A DNA stretch of 64,000 bases from Micromonospora sp. WMMD882 (GCF_027497255.1 NZ_CP114903.1:2480001-2544000), one strand, 5' to 3'. Counted from the first letter of the stretch, positions 1 through 8,889 are shown. The notes: generated by a model from the sequence alone, not told the origin. Translations and numbers: made by a program.

Positions 1-1357
1 GGGCGGCGTCCTTCTGCTGCTTCTGGGTCAGCCGCACCCGGGCCGCGTCGACGATCTTCTGGAGTACGGTGCGCGCCTCGGCCTTCGTCCGCCGGTCGTC
101 GAGCCACCGTTTGAGGTGCTGCTCCACCAGGGACTGGATGACCTTGGTGATGCCGGCCGTGGAGAGCTCGTCCTTGGTCTGCGAGGTGAACTGCGGCTCG
201 GGGATGCGCACGTGCACCACCGCCGTCATCCCCTCCAGGATGTCGTCCAGGGTGGGCGGGTCCTCCTTGGCCTTGAGCAGCCCACGGGTGTTGCGGACGG
301 CGTCGGCGAGGGTACGCGCCAGGGCCCGCTCGAAGCCCTTGCGGTGGGTGCCGCCGTGCGCGTTGCGGATGGTGTTGGTGAAACACTCGACGGTGCGCTC
401 GTAGCCGGTGCCCCAGCGCAGCGCCACCTCCACCTCGGCGCGGCGCTGCACGTTGGACTGCATCACGCCGTTGGCGTCGGCGGCGTTCTCCCGGTACGTG
501 CCCTCACCGGTGATCAGGAGGGTGCCGGAGACCGGCCGGTCACCGGTCGGGGCGAGGAACTCCACCATGTCGGTCAGCCCGGCCGGATAGTGGAACCGCT
601 CCTCGGCCGGCCGGGCCGTGGCCTCCGGGGCGTCCTCGTCGCCGGCCCCGTCGCGGAGCCGGTCGTCGCCGGTCTCGTCGCGGAGCCGGTAGTCGACGCC
701 GGGCACCAGGAACGCGGTGTTGCGCAGCTTCATCCGGACCGCGTCGACGTCCAGGCGCGCGCCGGTCTCGAAGTAGCGGGCGTCGTGCCAGTAGCGGATC
801 GAGGTGCCGGTGCGCTGACCGCGCCGCGCCGAGCCGACCACCTGGAGCCCGGGGCCCGGGGTGAACGGGGCGTCCGGGCCGTCGCCGGCGAAGACCCCCG
901 GCACCCCGTGCCGGAACGACATGGTGTGGATCTTGCCGCCGCGCCGGACCGTGACGTCGAACCGCCGGGACAGGGCGTTGACCGCCGACGCGCCGACCCC
1001 GTGCAGGCCGCCGGAGGTCTTGTAGCCCGCGCCGCCGAACTTGCCGCCGGCGTGCAGCCGGGTCAGCACCAGCTCGACGCCGGAGATGCCGGACTTGGCG
1101 TGCACGTCGGTCGGGATGCCCCGGCCGTCGTCGTCGACCTGCACCGAACCGTCGGCGTGCAGGATCACGTCGATCCGGGTGGCGTGGCCGGCCACGCCCT
1201 CGTCGGTGGAGTTGTCGAGGATCTCGTTGACGAGGTGACCCACGCCACGGCTGTCGGTGGAGCCGATGTACATGCCGGGGCGCTTACGGACGGCGTCCAG
1301 CCCCTCCAGGTGGGTGAGGTCGTCCGCCCCGTAGAGAGGCTCAAGCTCTGCGGTCAA
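1..1357 (-). CDS. Type II DNA topoisomerase B subunit (GyrB/ParE), 3' part beyond window
   Basis: This is the ATPase subunit of a DNA gyrase or topoisomerase IV-type enzyme. The first 452 codons are visible and the gene runs off the left edge, so the TOPRIM domain is not seen. The GHKL ATPase signatures are intact: GMYIGSTDSRG near residue 28, the N-box NEILDN, DDDGRGIP near residue 73 and the lid motif GGLHGVGASAVNALS near residue 115, followed by the transducer domain. The start is taken as TTG at 1357, with GGGAG ten bases upstream, because homology begins immediately after it and no ATG is in frame nearby. Actinomycetes often carry a second GyrB-like protein away from the replication origin; which of the two this is cannot be decided without the partner A subunit. 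Confidence 0.9.
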   Translation of the reverse strand, partial: MTAELEPLYGADDLTHLEGLDAVRKRPGMYIGSTDSRGVGHLVNEILDNSTDEGVAGHATRIDVILHADGSVQVDDDGRGIPTDVHAKSGISGVELVLTRLHAGGKFGGAGYKTSGGLHGVGASAVNALSRRFDVTVRRGGKIHTMSFRHGVPGVFAGDGPDAPFTPGPGLQVVGSARRGQRTGTSIRYWHDARYFETGARLDVDAVRMKLRNTAFLVPGVDYRLRDETGDDRLRDGAGDEDAPEATARPAEERFHYPAGLTDMVEFLAPTGDRPVSGTLLITGEGTYRENAADANGVMQSNVQRRAEVEVALRWGTGYERTVECFTNTIRNAHGGTHRKGFERALARTLADAVRNTRGLLKAKEDPPTLDDILEGMTAVVHVRIPEPQFTSQTKDELSTAGITKVIQSLVEQHLKRWLDDRRTKAEARTVLQKIVDAARVRLTQKQQKDAA

Positions 1358-1706
1358 CTTGCTCGTACTCCCAGGTCTCGGCGGTGCGGGGCCACCCGCG
1401 CGAAGCTCGTCGGCAGGTGCCGCGCCGCAGCGAGCCTAGCCGGGCGTACCGACAGGCCGCCGCCGCCCCGCGCGGGGATCGCCCCCACAGACCGGTCGTG
1501 AGCTGCCCGGGCGACGACGTCCCGGCCCGCTCGCGGATCGTCCCGCGACCGGTCCGGTCAGGTCGGAGCGGCTGGTCTCCCGCCGCGCCGGCCCGCTGTT
1601 CTCGTCGAGGCAAATTGTTACAGGTCGTTGACGCCCCGGAGACAGCCGTGATCTGATCGCGCTCCTAGAGAATCTCTCACATTTCCATCGATGGATGGAG
1701 GACGCG
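1358..1706. other. Divergent intergenic region without a gene
   Basis: This 349-base gap separates two divergently transcribed genes, so it should hold two promoters. I see no convincing small gene. Close to the SGNH hydrolase start there is a short inverted repeat AGAG-AAT-CTCT at 1667-1677 and a perfect ten-base palindrome CCATCGATGG at 1685-1694, either of which could be a regulator site. The hydrolase ribosome-binding site GGAGG lies at 1697-1701. Confidence 0.35.
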
Positions 1707-2963
1707 ATGTCCGTGTTCCGTCGTACCGCGCTCGCGGTGGCGCTGGTCGTGGCCTCGGCCGGGCTCACCACGGCGACCACGCCGCCGGCCCCGGCCACGG
1801 CCGCCCTGCCCACGGCCGCGGTGGCGCTCGGCGACAGCTTCGTCAGCGGCGAGGGGGCCGGCGCGTACGCCCCGGTGGTGGACGTCGGCGGGACCGCCCG
1901 GTCCTTCCCCGGCTGGTCCGCGCCGAACAGCGACGCCTTCTTCTGCCACCGCTCGGCCAACGCCTCCCTGCACCGGGCCAGCCTGCCGGGCATCCAGGAC
2001 CGGTTCAACCTGGCCTGCTCCGGCGGGCAGCCCTACGACATCGCCGCCGCCTCGGCCACCCGGGCCAAGGGCCGGCAGGTGGCCGCCCAGCTCGACCAGC
2101 TCCGCGCCGTCGGCCGGACCCACGACATCGACCTGGTGCTGGTCGGCCTCGGCTCCAACAACAGCTCGTTCACCTTCGGCTCGGTGGCCGAGAAGTGCGC
2201 GAACCGGTTCATCGCCGACGCGTGGACCGGCTGGTGGGAGTTCTGGGCGTACCTCGGCGGACCGGTCCCCCAGCAGCCGTGCGCCGACGCCGACCTGGCC
2301 ACCGGGGCGCAGCTCTCGGCGGCGATCGCCGAGACGACCAACGCGGCCCGCCAGATCCTCACCACGCTCGCCCAGATCGACGCCGACGGGCAGCACCGGA
2401 TCGTCTTCCAGGACTACACCAACCCGCTGCCGCCCGACCTGTACCCCAGCTTCCACGAGGAGGACGGCCGCGCCGACGACCGGGACAAGTTCCGTGACCT
2501 CGGCGCGGAGCGGTACGCCGGCGGCTGCCCGATCCACCGGGCCAGCCTGGCCCCGGGGCACCGCTTCTCGACCGGCCTGGGCACCCTGGTCAAGTCGGCC
2601 CGGGACGCCCTGGCCGTCGAGTTCCCCCGCGCGGACCTGGTCTACCTGAACGTGCAGCGGGCGTTCGACGGGGCCCGGCTGTGTGAGCAGCCGACCAGCC
2701 CGTCCGGCACGCTGGCCACCCCGATCCGCCTCCAGGACGGCCCCTCCGGGGTCTTCGTGACCAGCCTCTCCGGCAAAGACAAGATCGACATTCAGCGGAT
2801 CGCCAACACCTGCGTCAGCTACTTCCAGACCTGCCAGGAGTCGTGGCACCCGAACGCCGCCGGCCACCAGGTGCTCGGGCAGTGCCTGAGCGGGGCCGCC
2901 GGCGCGAACGTCCGGGACGTGTCCTGCGTCCGAGGACCGGACGGCCGGATCACCGTGTCCTGA
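1707..2963 (+). CDS. Secreted SGNH/GDSL-type hydrolase
   Basis: A 418-residue exported esterase- or lipase-fold protein. It starts with a Sec-type signal (RR at residues 5-6, hydrophobic core 8-20, AxA-like cleavage region around 30-35). The SGNH blocks are recognisable: LGDSFVSGEG with the nucleophile Ser44, VGLGSNNSS for the oxyanion Gly and Asn, and the C-terminal SWHPNAAGH holding the catalytic Asp/His-type pair. Paired cysteines suggest disulfides, as expected outside the cell. ATG at 1707 is preferred over the in-frame ATG at 1695 because GGAGG sits five bases before it. The substrate (lipid, acetylated polysaccharide or other ester) cannot be read from sequence. Its 3' end overlaps the converging regulator by 14 bases. 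Confidence 0.85.
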   Translation: MSVFRRTALAVALVVASAGLTTATTPPAPATAALPTAAVALGDSFVSGEGAGAYAPVVDVGGTARSFPGWSAPNSDAFFCHRSANASLHRASLPGIQDRFNLACSGGQPYDIAAASATRAKGRQVAAQLDQLRAVGRTHDIDLVLVGLGSNNSSFTFGSVAEKCANRFIADAWTGWWEFWAYLGGPVPQQPCADADLATGAQLSAAIAETTNAARQILTTLAQIDADGQHRIVFQDYTNPLPPDLYPSFHEEDGRADDRDKFRDLGAERYAGGCPIHRASLAPGHRFSTGLGTLVKSARDALAVEFPRADLVYLNVQRAFDGARLCEQPTSPSGTLATPIRLQDGPSGVFVTSLSGKDKIDIQRIANTCVSYFQTCQESWHPNAAGHQVLGQCLSGAAGANVRDVSCVRGPDGRITVS

Positions 2964-3477
2964 CCGTCCCCACCTCCGGCCCCGTCGCCCGCGGCGGGGC
3001 CGGTCGCCGTCGCGGACGCCTGGCCACCGCGCCGGGCGCCGGTCCGGTCGGCCGCTGGTGGCCCAGGCCGAGCAGGACCGACCCGGCCGCGCCGGCCGCC
3101 AGATCGCCCAACCGCACCTGGTCGAGCACGTCGAGAAAGGCGCGCTGCGCGCGGCGCAGCTCCCCGCGCAGGGCGCAGGCGCCCAGCAGCGGACAGGCCG
3201 GCCGGTGACAGTCGACCACCTCGTCGTCACCCTCGAACGCCCGGACGATCGCGCCGACGGTCAGCGCCGCCGCCGACTCGGCGAACAGCACCCCACCGGA
3301 GCGTCCCCGGATGGTGACCAGCACGCCCAGTCGCTGGAGCCGTTGCACGGTCTTCGCCACCTGGTTACGTGGCAGGACGAGCCGCTCGGCCAACTCGTCG
3401 ACCGTCGTCCGGGCCGTGGACGCCGAGGTCAGCATGGCGATCCGCAACGCCGTGTCGGTGGACCGGTTGAGCTTCAC
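2950..3477 (-). CDS. Rrf2-family regulator, NsrR-like (iron-sulfur, nitric oxide type)
   Basis: A 175-residue winged-helix repressor. The N-terminal Rrf2 domain (VKLNRSTDTALRIAML, then a helix-turn-helix around DELAERLVLPRNQVAKTVQR) is followed by three cysteines spaced C-x4-C-x5-C in CHRPACPLLGAC. That spacing matches the cluster ligands of NsrR, which binds an iron-sulfur cluster and releases DNA on reaction with nitric oxide. The protein ends with a long Pro/Arg/Ala tail not typical of the family. GTG at 3477 is the start supported by homology, with a GGTGG element just upstream. The usual NsrR target, a flavohaemoglobin (hmp), is not adjacent, so its regulon lies elsewhere. Confidence is high for Rrf2, moderate for NO sensing. 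Confidence 0.8.
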   Translation of the reverse strand: MKLNRSTDTALRIAMLTSASTARTTVDELAERLVLPRNQVAKTVQRLQRLGVLVTIRGRSGGVLFAESAAALTVGAIVRAFEGDDEVVDCHRPACPLLGACALRGELRRAQRAFLDVLDQVRLGDLAAGAAGSVLLGLGHQRPTGPAPGAVARRPRRRPAPPRATGPEVGTVRTR

Positions 3478-3777
3478 CCCACCGACCCTAGCCAGGACGA
3501 CCGGCCCGTCACCACGACCGGCCGACACGCTTTCGGCGTGGTCACCGGGCGACCGACGGGGACGGATGTGACCGATCCGTTGGTTAGGCCGGGTGGCTGA
3601 GGGTAGGGACCTGCGCAGGCGGATCGGGCGTCCACTCCGGTCGGGCCGGACGGTCACGGGAACACCACAGGCGGTAGGGAGCCACCGGCGGTGCGGCAGG
3701 CCGACCGGGTCCCGTGGCGGCGTGCGCGACGTGTCGACGCTCCCGGGAGACGGGGACCGGCTGATGAAGGAGGAACC
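3478..3777. other. Divergent intergenic region without a gene
   Basis: These 300 bases lie between the Rrf2 regulator and the glycosyltransferase, which diverge from it. I find no small gene with credible coding signs. A strong ribosome-binding site AAGGAGGA lies at about 3767-3774 in front of the glycosyltransferase. No clear NsrR-type palindrome is visible, so autoregulation is not supported by what I see. Confidence 0.3.
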
Positions 3778-4995
3778 ATGCGTATCGCGCTGATCTCGGA
3801 ACACGCCAGCCCGCTCGCCGTGCTGCCGGACGGGGCGGCCACCGGCCAGCACGCGCACGTCGCCGAACTCGCCGCGGCGCTCGTCGGCGAGGGCCACGAC
3901 GTCCGCGTCTACACCCGGCGGGACTCCGGCACGGCTCCGGAATCGGTCGCCACCTCCGACGGCTACCTGGTCTACCACGTGCCGGCCGGGCCGGCCCAGC
4001 GGATGCCGCGCGACGAGCTGCTGCCGTACCTGGGCGAGTTCGGTCGCTGGCTCGCCGGGCAGTGGCAGGACGGCGACTGGCTGCCGCACGTCGCCCACGC
4101 CCACCACTGGACCTCCGGCCTGGCCACCCTGCACGCGAGCCGCCGGACCGGCGTTCCGGTGATCCAGACGTACCACGGACTCGGCACCGTGAGCAGCCTG
4201 CGCCGGGGCGCCCGGAACACCAGCCCGCCCGGGCGGATCGGATACGAACGGGCCATCGGCCGGGCGGTCGACCGGGTGATCGCGCAGGGCCAGGCCGAGG
4301 TCGGCGAGCTGCTCCGGATGGGCGTGCCCCGCTCCCGGGTGACGCTGGTGCCCGGCGGGGTGAACCAGGAGCTGTTCCAGCCGGAGGGACCGGTGGTCCC
4401 CCGCGACCCGGCTCGGCCGCGGATCGTCACGGTCGGCCGGATGGTCACCCACGAGGGCTTCCCGGACGTGGTCCGGGCGCTGCCGGGCGTGCCGGACGCG
4501 GAGTGCGTGATCGTCGGCGGTCCGCCCGCCACCGAGCTGCCCGCCGACGGCTTCGCCCGCCGGCTGCGTGTTCTCGCCGAGTCCTGCGGCGTCGCCGACC
4601 GGGTCCGCCTCCTCGGCGCGCTCCCCCGGGCCGAGCTGGCCCCCTGGTACCGCTCCGCCGACCTGCTGGTCGCCGCGCCGTGGCACGAGCCCGTCCACCT
4701 GACCCCGTTGGAGGGCATGGCCTGCGGGGTGCCGGTGGTCGGCACCGCGGTCGGAGGCATCGCCGACACGGTGGTCGACGGGCTCACCGGCGACCTCGTC
4801 CCGCCCCGGGACCCCCGCGCGCTCGGCGCCGCGATCCGCCGGCTGCTCCGCGACAAGGTACGGCGCTTCTCGTACGCCACCGCGGCGCTGGACCGGATCC
4901 GCAGCGGCTACTCCTGGAAGCGCGCCGCCCAGCAGCTCACCGCGGTCTACTCGGCGGTCGGCGCGATCAGCCGTCCGGCCTCGGCAGCGGCCTGA
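3778..4995 (+). CDS. Glycosyltransferase family 4 (GT-B fold)
   Basis: A 405-residue retaining glycosyltransferase of the GT4 type, probably cytosolic or membrane-associated. The N-terminal acceptor domain contains the glycine-rich loop GAATGQHAHVAELAAAL typical of the fold. The donor-binding domain begins near residue 215 (RPRIVTVGRMVTHEGF) and carries the E-x7-E signature in HEPVHLTPLEGMACG, followed by VPVVGTAVGGIADTV. ATG at 3778 follows a perfect AAGGAGGA. It stands alone, with no other sugar or cell-wall gene beside it, so donor and acceptor are unknown. Confidence 0.88.
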   Translation: MRIALISEHASPLAVLPDGAATGQHAHVAELAAALVGEGHDVRVYTRRDSGTAPESVATSDGYLVYHVPAGPAQRMPRDELLPYLGEFGRWLAGQWQDGDWLPHVAHAHHWTSGLATLHASRRTGVPVIQTYHGLGTVSSLRRGARNTSPPGRIGYERAIGRAVDRVIAQGQAEVGELLRMGVPRSRVTLVPGGVNQELFQPEGPVVPRDPARPRIVTVGRMVTHEGFPDVVRALPGVPDAECVIVGGPPATELPADGFARRLRVLAESCGVADRVRLLGALPRAELAPWYRSADLLVAAPWHEPVHLTPLEGMACGVPVVGTAVGGIADTVVDGLTGDLVPPRDPRALGAAIRRLLRDKVRRFSYATAALDRIRSGYSWKRAAQQLTAVYSAVGAISRPASAAA

Positions 4996-5093
4996 TCTTC
5001 CACCCCGGTCTGATCCCCACCCGCGGCGCGGGACGAATAGCCGCCCGGGGGTGGGGTATGCCGCACCGCCCACACACGGCGGAAGGGGATCAG

Positions 5094-5732
5094 ATGTCCG
5101 AACGGCACACCGTCCTGCGCTCGATGCACGACCTGGGGCTGGCAGCCTGGTTCGGCGGCTCGTTGATGGGAGCCACCGGGGTCAACGGAGCGGCGGCGCG
5201 GATCAGTGACAACACCCAACGGCTGCCGACGGCCTCGGCGAGCTGGGCCCGGTGGACGCCGGTCAACGCCGCGGCGATCGGGGCGCACCTGATCGGCGCG
5301 GTCGGCGAGCTGGTGACCGAGAGCCCTCGGCTGCTCACCCAGCGCGGCGTGGGCCGGATGAGCGCGGTCAAGACCGGGCTCACCGTCGCCGCTCTGGCGA
5401 TCACCGGGTACAGCCGTCTGCTGGGCATGCGGCTGGAGAGGGCCGGCGCCCAGCCGGTGGCCGGGGTCACCGAGCCGCAACCCGACACGCCCCCGGCGAT
5501 CGTGGGGTCGCAACGTCAGATGAAGGTGCTCCAATGGGCCGTTCCGACCGTCACCGGCGCCCTGATCGTGGTCACCAGTTTCGCCGGCGAGCAGCAGAAG
5601 CCCGGCCAGGTGCTCCGCGGCCTGCTCGGTAGGGCCGGCGGCGTGCTGGGCGGGGCGAAGGGGATGGGCACGGGAATGCTCGTCGCGAACGGCAACGGCC
5701 GGATGCACCGCGTCCTGGCGCACCGCCACTGA
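5094..5732 (+). CDS. Conserved hypothetical protein with hydrophobic segments
   Basis: A 212-residue protein I cannot assign to a characterised family. Three moderately hydrophobic Gly/Ala-rich stretches (about residues 13-30, 55-75 and 145-165) suggest a loosely membrane-associated protein, and the C-terminus is rich in glycine and arginine. ATG at 5094 follows GGAAGGGGA. It reads in the same direction as the glycosyltransferase 98 bases upstream, but nothing links the two functionally. Codon use is typical of the window, so the frame is probably genuine. Confidence 0.7.
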   Translation: MSERHTVLRSMHDLGLAAWFGGSLMGATGVNGAAARISDNTQRLPTASASWARWTPVNAAAIGAHLIGAVGELVTESPRLLTQRGVGRMSAVKTGLTVAALAITGYSRLLGMRLERAGAQPVAGVTEPQPDTPPAIVGSQRQMKVLQWAVPTVTGALIVVTSFAGEQQKPGQVLRGLLGRAGGVLGGAKGMGTGMLVANGNGRMHRVLAHRH

Positions 5733-5894
5733 GCGGCCACCGCACCGCCGTCGGGCGGCTGCCGAACCGCCGCTGAGCGACGCGGCACGACGCCGCCACC
5801 GGGCGGCCGTGGCCGCCCGCGTCGTTTCCGAGACCGCCGGGCGGCCGAGGTGCCCGGCGGTTTCGGGAACGGGACAGCCGGGCAGGACACCGGC

Positions 5895-7163
5895 ATGTCG
5901 TCCCACCGCGCCACACCCCTGGACAGCACCGTCGTGACACCCCTGGACAGCACCCTCGCGCTCGCCGTCGAGGGGTACGCCTGGCTGCCCAACCGAATGC
6001 GCAGGGCCGGCGGGGACGTCCTGTCGACCCGGTTGGCCGGTCGCCGGACGGTCGCGCTGCGCGGCCCGGCGGCGGCCCGTTTCTTCTACGACGAGCGCAA
6101 CGTCCGGCGGCACGGCGCGCTCCCCGAGCCGGTACGGAGCACCCTGTTCGGTCACGGGGCGGTGCACACCCTCGACGGCGCCGCGCACCGGGCGCGCAAG
6201 GCGATGTTCCTGGCCCTGCTGACCGACGCCGGTGGCGTCGACGGGCTGGTCGCCCGGGCCGGGACGGCCTGGGACGAGGCGGTCGCGGGCTGGGCGACCC
6301 GATCCCCCGTGGTGCTGTTCGACGAGGCCGCCCAGGTGCTCACCCGGGCGGTCTGCGACTGGGCCGGGGTGCCGGTCACGCCGGCGCAGACGCCGGGGCT
6401 GGCGGCGGACCTGGTCACGCTGGTCGACGGGTTCGGCACCGCCGGGCCGCGGCACTGGCGGGCCCGGTGGGCGCGCCGCCGGCGCGAGGCGTGGCTGGCC
6501 GACCTGATCGACCGGGTACGGCGCGGCGAGGCGGCGGCCCCGCCCGGCTCGGCGGTGGACGTGGTGGCCCGGCACCGGGACGCCGACGGCGCCGGGCTGG
6601 ACGGCCGGACCGCCGCCGTCGAGCTGCTCAACGTCCTGCGGCCGACGGTGGCGGTGAGCTGGTTCCTCGCGTTCGCGGCGCACGCCGTGCACCAGTGGCC
6701 GTGGCAGCGTGAGCAGCTCCGGGAGGGCGCTCCCGGGTACCCGGGGACGTTCGTCCACGAGGTGCGGCGGTTCTACCCGTTCGCCCCGTTCGTCGGCGGC
6801 CGGGCGGTGCGGGACCTGGAGTGGGCCGGGGAGCCGATCCCGGCCGGCGCGACGGTGCTGCTCGACATCTACGGCCAGCACCACGACGACCGGTTCTGGC
6901 GGGACCCGTACCGGTTCGACCCGGACCGGTTCCTCGACCGGGAGGTCGACCCGTACGAGCTGCTGCCGCAGGGCGGCGGGGACCCGGCGGCCGGGCACCG
7001 CTGCCCCGGCGAGGCGATCACCGAGGCGTTGCTGGGGGCGCTGGCGGTGCGACTGGCCCACCTCGACTACACCCTGCCCGAGCAGGACCTCACCATCGCC
7101 CTGCGCCGGGTACCGACCCGGCCCCGCAGTGGGGTGCTGATCGCCGTCCGGCCGCCCCGGTGA
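5895..7163 (+). CDS. Cytochrome P450 of the CYP152 peroxygenase family, OleT-like
   Basis: A 422-residue haem-thiolate enzyme of the H2O2-using fatty-acid peroxygenase group. The family-specific I-helix motif is NVLRPTVAVSWF with Arg249-Pro250, the residues that anchor the substrate carboxylate. The ExxR-type motif is in FVHEVRRFYPF, and the haem loop LLPQGGGDPAAGHRCPGE carries Cys370. The distal motif TLFGHGAVHTLDG contains Phe85 and His91, equivalent by alignment from memory to Phe79 and His85 of OleT, the alkene-forming decarboxylase; ordinary hydroxylating members have Gln there. It may therefore convert fatty acids to terminal alkenes, though hydroxylation is possible. No ferredoxin or reductase gene is beside it, as expected for a peroxygenase. 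Confidence 0.9.
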   Translation: MSSHRATPLDSTVVTPLDSTLALAVEGYAWLPNRMRRAGGDVLSTRLAGRRTVALRGPAAARFFYDERNVRRHGALPEPVRSTLFGHGAVHTLDGAAHRARKAMFLALLTDAGGVDGLVARAGTAWDEAVAGWATRSPVVLFDEAAQVLTRAVCDWAGVPVTPAQTPGLAADLVTLVDGFGTAGPRHWRARWARRRREAWLADLIDRVRRGEAAAPPGSAVDVVARHRDADGAGLDGRTAAVELLNVLRPTVAVSWFLAFAAHAVHQWPWQREQLREGAPGYPGTFVHEVRRFYPFAPFVGGRAVRDLEWAGEPIPAGATVLLDIYGQHHDDRFWRDPYRFDPDRFLDREVDPYELLPQGGGDPAAGHRCPGEAITEALLGALAVRLAHLDYTLPEQDLTIALRRVPTRPRSGVLIAVRPPR

Positions 7164-7180
7164 CCTCCGGATCACCCGTC

Positions 7181-7240
7181 CCGCCCCGCGTGATCGACCC
7201 CTGATCAGCCGTGCCGCCCCGCGTGATCGACCCCTGATCA
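7181..7240. repeat. Two-copy 27-bp direct repeat containing an inverted repeat
   Basis: Two identical 27-base copies lie at 7181-7207 and 7214-7240 (33-base period). Each begins CCGCCCCGCG and ends TGATCGACCCCTGATCA, in which TGATC and its complement GATCA form a small hairpin around GACCCC. They sit 18 bases after the P450 stop, between converging genes, so they could act as a transcription or processing signal, or be copies of a dispersed repeat. Confidence 0.7.
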
Positions 7241-7345
7241 CGGTGACGGCGCTGTCCCGGTGGGAGGATGCCGCCACTTCCAGGAAGTCGGCCCGGCCGC
7301 TGACCCGGCCCCGCCGGGTCGCCCGGCACCCCGCTGCGGGCCGGG

Positions 7346-8245
7346 TCAGCGGAGCGAGGCGGACGGGCGGGCCGGCACGCGCAGCAGCTCGGCCAGCCGG
7401 GCGGCGTCCCGCTGGGCCTGGTCGCCGCAGCAGTTGTTCATCAGCACGTGCAGCTCGTCCGCCTCGCCGGCCAGCTCGACGAGCAGGTCGGCCCAGCGCG
7501 CGAGCTCCTCGTCCCGGTAGGCGTACCGGAAGCGTTCCTGCTTGTCGCCGCTCTCCCAGGCGGCGCTGTGGCCGTGGAACCGGATCATCGCCAGCCCGGT
7601 GGTGGTGGTGGTGAGGATCGGCGGCACCGAGGAGGCATGCCCCTGGGGCATGTCGACGCAGACGAACGTGAGGTCGTGCGCGCGGAGGAAGCTCAGCGTG
7701 TCCAGCACGTTCTCGTCGGTGAACCACGAGTGGTGGCGCAGCTCGACCCCGACCCGCCAGGGCCGGCAGCGCTCGGCGACGTGGGCGATCCGCCGCTTCG
7801 CCGCCTCGCCGTGGCCGAGCCACGGCGGGAACTGCGCCAGCACCGCGCCGGCCCGGTCGGCCGAGGCGATGGGCGCGAGCGCCGCCCGGAACCGTGCCCA
7901 CAGCTCGTCGTACGCAGGGGCGGGCAGGTCCCGCCGGGTGACCCGACCGGTCGCGCGTTCCGGGCGGAGGTCCCGGGGCAGCATCCGCACCGGCGTCGGG
8001 TGGCCGGTGAACAGGCTGAACGCCTTCACGTCGAAGGTGAACCCGGCCGGGCTGGCCGCCGCCCAGCCCTCGGCGGTCTCCACCGTCGGGATCGCGTAGT
8101 AGGAGGTGTCCACTTCGACCAGGCCGAACCGGTCGGCGTACCAGGCGAGTCGCTGCGCCGGGGTCCGGACCGACCGGGGGTACCAGCCGGAACGCAGCAG
8201 CATCTGGTCCGCCCAGGAGGACGTGCCCACCTTGATCACACCCAT
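7346..8245 (-). CDS. DUF72 (YecE-like) protein
   Basis: A 299-residue protein of the DUF72/YecE family, a TIM-barrel-like fold of unknown biochemical role found in many bacteria. Family features are the opening VGTSSWADQM, the segment VEVDTSYYAIPT, the FTFDVKAFSLFTGH strand, QFPPWLG, VELRHHSWF and MIRFHGH. The length is normal. ATG at 8245 opens the gene immediately at the first strand, leaving no room for a signal peptide, so it is cytosolic. It shares a 131-base divergent spacer with the DinB gene on the other strand. Confidence 0.85.
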   Translation of the reverse strand: MGVIKVGTSSWADQMLLRSGWYPRSVRTPAQRLAWYADRFGLVEVDTSYYAIPTVETAEGWAAASPAGFTFDVKAFSLFTGHPTPVRMLPRDLRPERATGRVTRRDLPAPAYDELWARFRAALAPIASADRAGAVLAQFPPWLGHGEAAKRRIAHVAERCRPWRVGVELRHHSWFTDENVLDTLSFLRAHDLTFVCVDMPQGHASSVPPILTTTTTGLAMIRFHGHSAAWESGDKQERFRYAYRDEELARWADLLVELAGEADELHVLMNNCCGDQAQRDAARLAELLRVPARPSASLR

Positions 8246-8376
8246 GAGTCAAGTTCACCCCCGACCCGCCGACCCGGCAACCGGAGGCGACGGACAGGCG
8301 GTGCGTCGCCGACCGGAAAAGTGTCGGTGGCCGGTCGTAGCGTGTCCCCATCGGACGCCCTGAGAGGACGGCAACC

Positions 8377-8889
8377 ATGACCATGACCAGGCCCGACACC
8401 CGCACCGCAGGCGAACGCGCCGACCTGCTGGAGTCGCTGACCGTGCACCGGGGTTTCCTGCGGCAGACGGCGCGCGGGCTCACCGACGAGCAGGCCGCCC
8501 GCCGCACCACGGTCAGCGAGCTGTGCCTCGGCGGCCTGATCAAGCACGTCGCCGGCGCCGAGCGACAGTGGCTGGAGTTCGCGGTCGACGGAGCGGCGGC
8601 CATGCAGACCGACCCCGCCGAGTGGGGCGGGCGGTTCCGGATGGGCCCCGGCGAGACCCTGGCCGGCCTGCTCGACGAGTACGACCGGGTGGCCCGCCGC
8701 ACCGACGAGCTGGCGGCGACGCTCGACCTCGACGTGTCGCATCCGCTGCCGTCGGCGCCCTGGTTCGCCCCGGGCGCCCGCTGGTCGGTCCGGCGGGTGC
8801 TGCTGCACGTCATCGCCGAGACGGCGCAGCACGCCGGGCACGCCGACATCATCCGGGAGTCGCTGGACGGCGCGAAGACGATGGGCTGA
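8377..8889 (+). CDS. DinB-family four-helix-bundle protein
   Basis: A 170-residue DinB/DUF664-type protein. Such proteins are metal-binding four-helix bundles; some actinomycete members are mycothiol-dependent transferases, others uncharacterised. The three expected metal-ligand histidines appear in LIKHVAGAERQW, and in VLLHVIAETAQHAGHAD near the C-terminus, which is the most conserved family motif. ATG at 8377 follows GAGAGGA. A paralogue of similar size lies at 17432-17944 on the other strand. The substrate is unknown. Confidence 0.85.
   Translation: MTMTRPDTRTAGERADLLESLTVHRGFLRQTARGLTDEQAARRTTVSELCLGGLIKHVAGAERQWLEFAVDGAAAMQTDPAEWGGRFRMGPGETLAGLLDEYDRVARRTDELAATLDLDVSHPLPSAPWFAPGARWSVRRVLLHVIAETAQHAGHADIIRESLDGAKTMG

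Noticed and set aside
116..1501. A 461-codon plus-strand frame over the topoisomerase gene
   Set aside because: Antisense to a gene with intact GHKL motifs; its sequence is a Val/Gly/Asp-rich shadow.
4947..8852. A 1301-codon open frame on the minus strand
   Set aside because: It lies antisense to the membrane protein and P450 genes and out of frame with the DUF72 gene; the translation is low-complexity and matches no family. It is a shadow of GC-biased codons.
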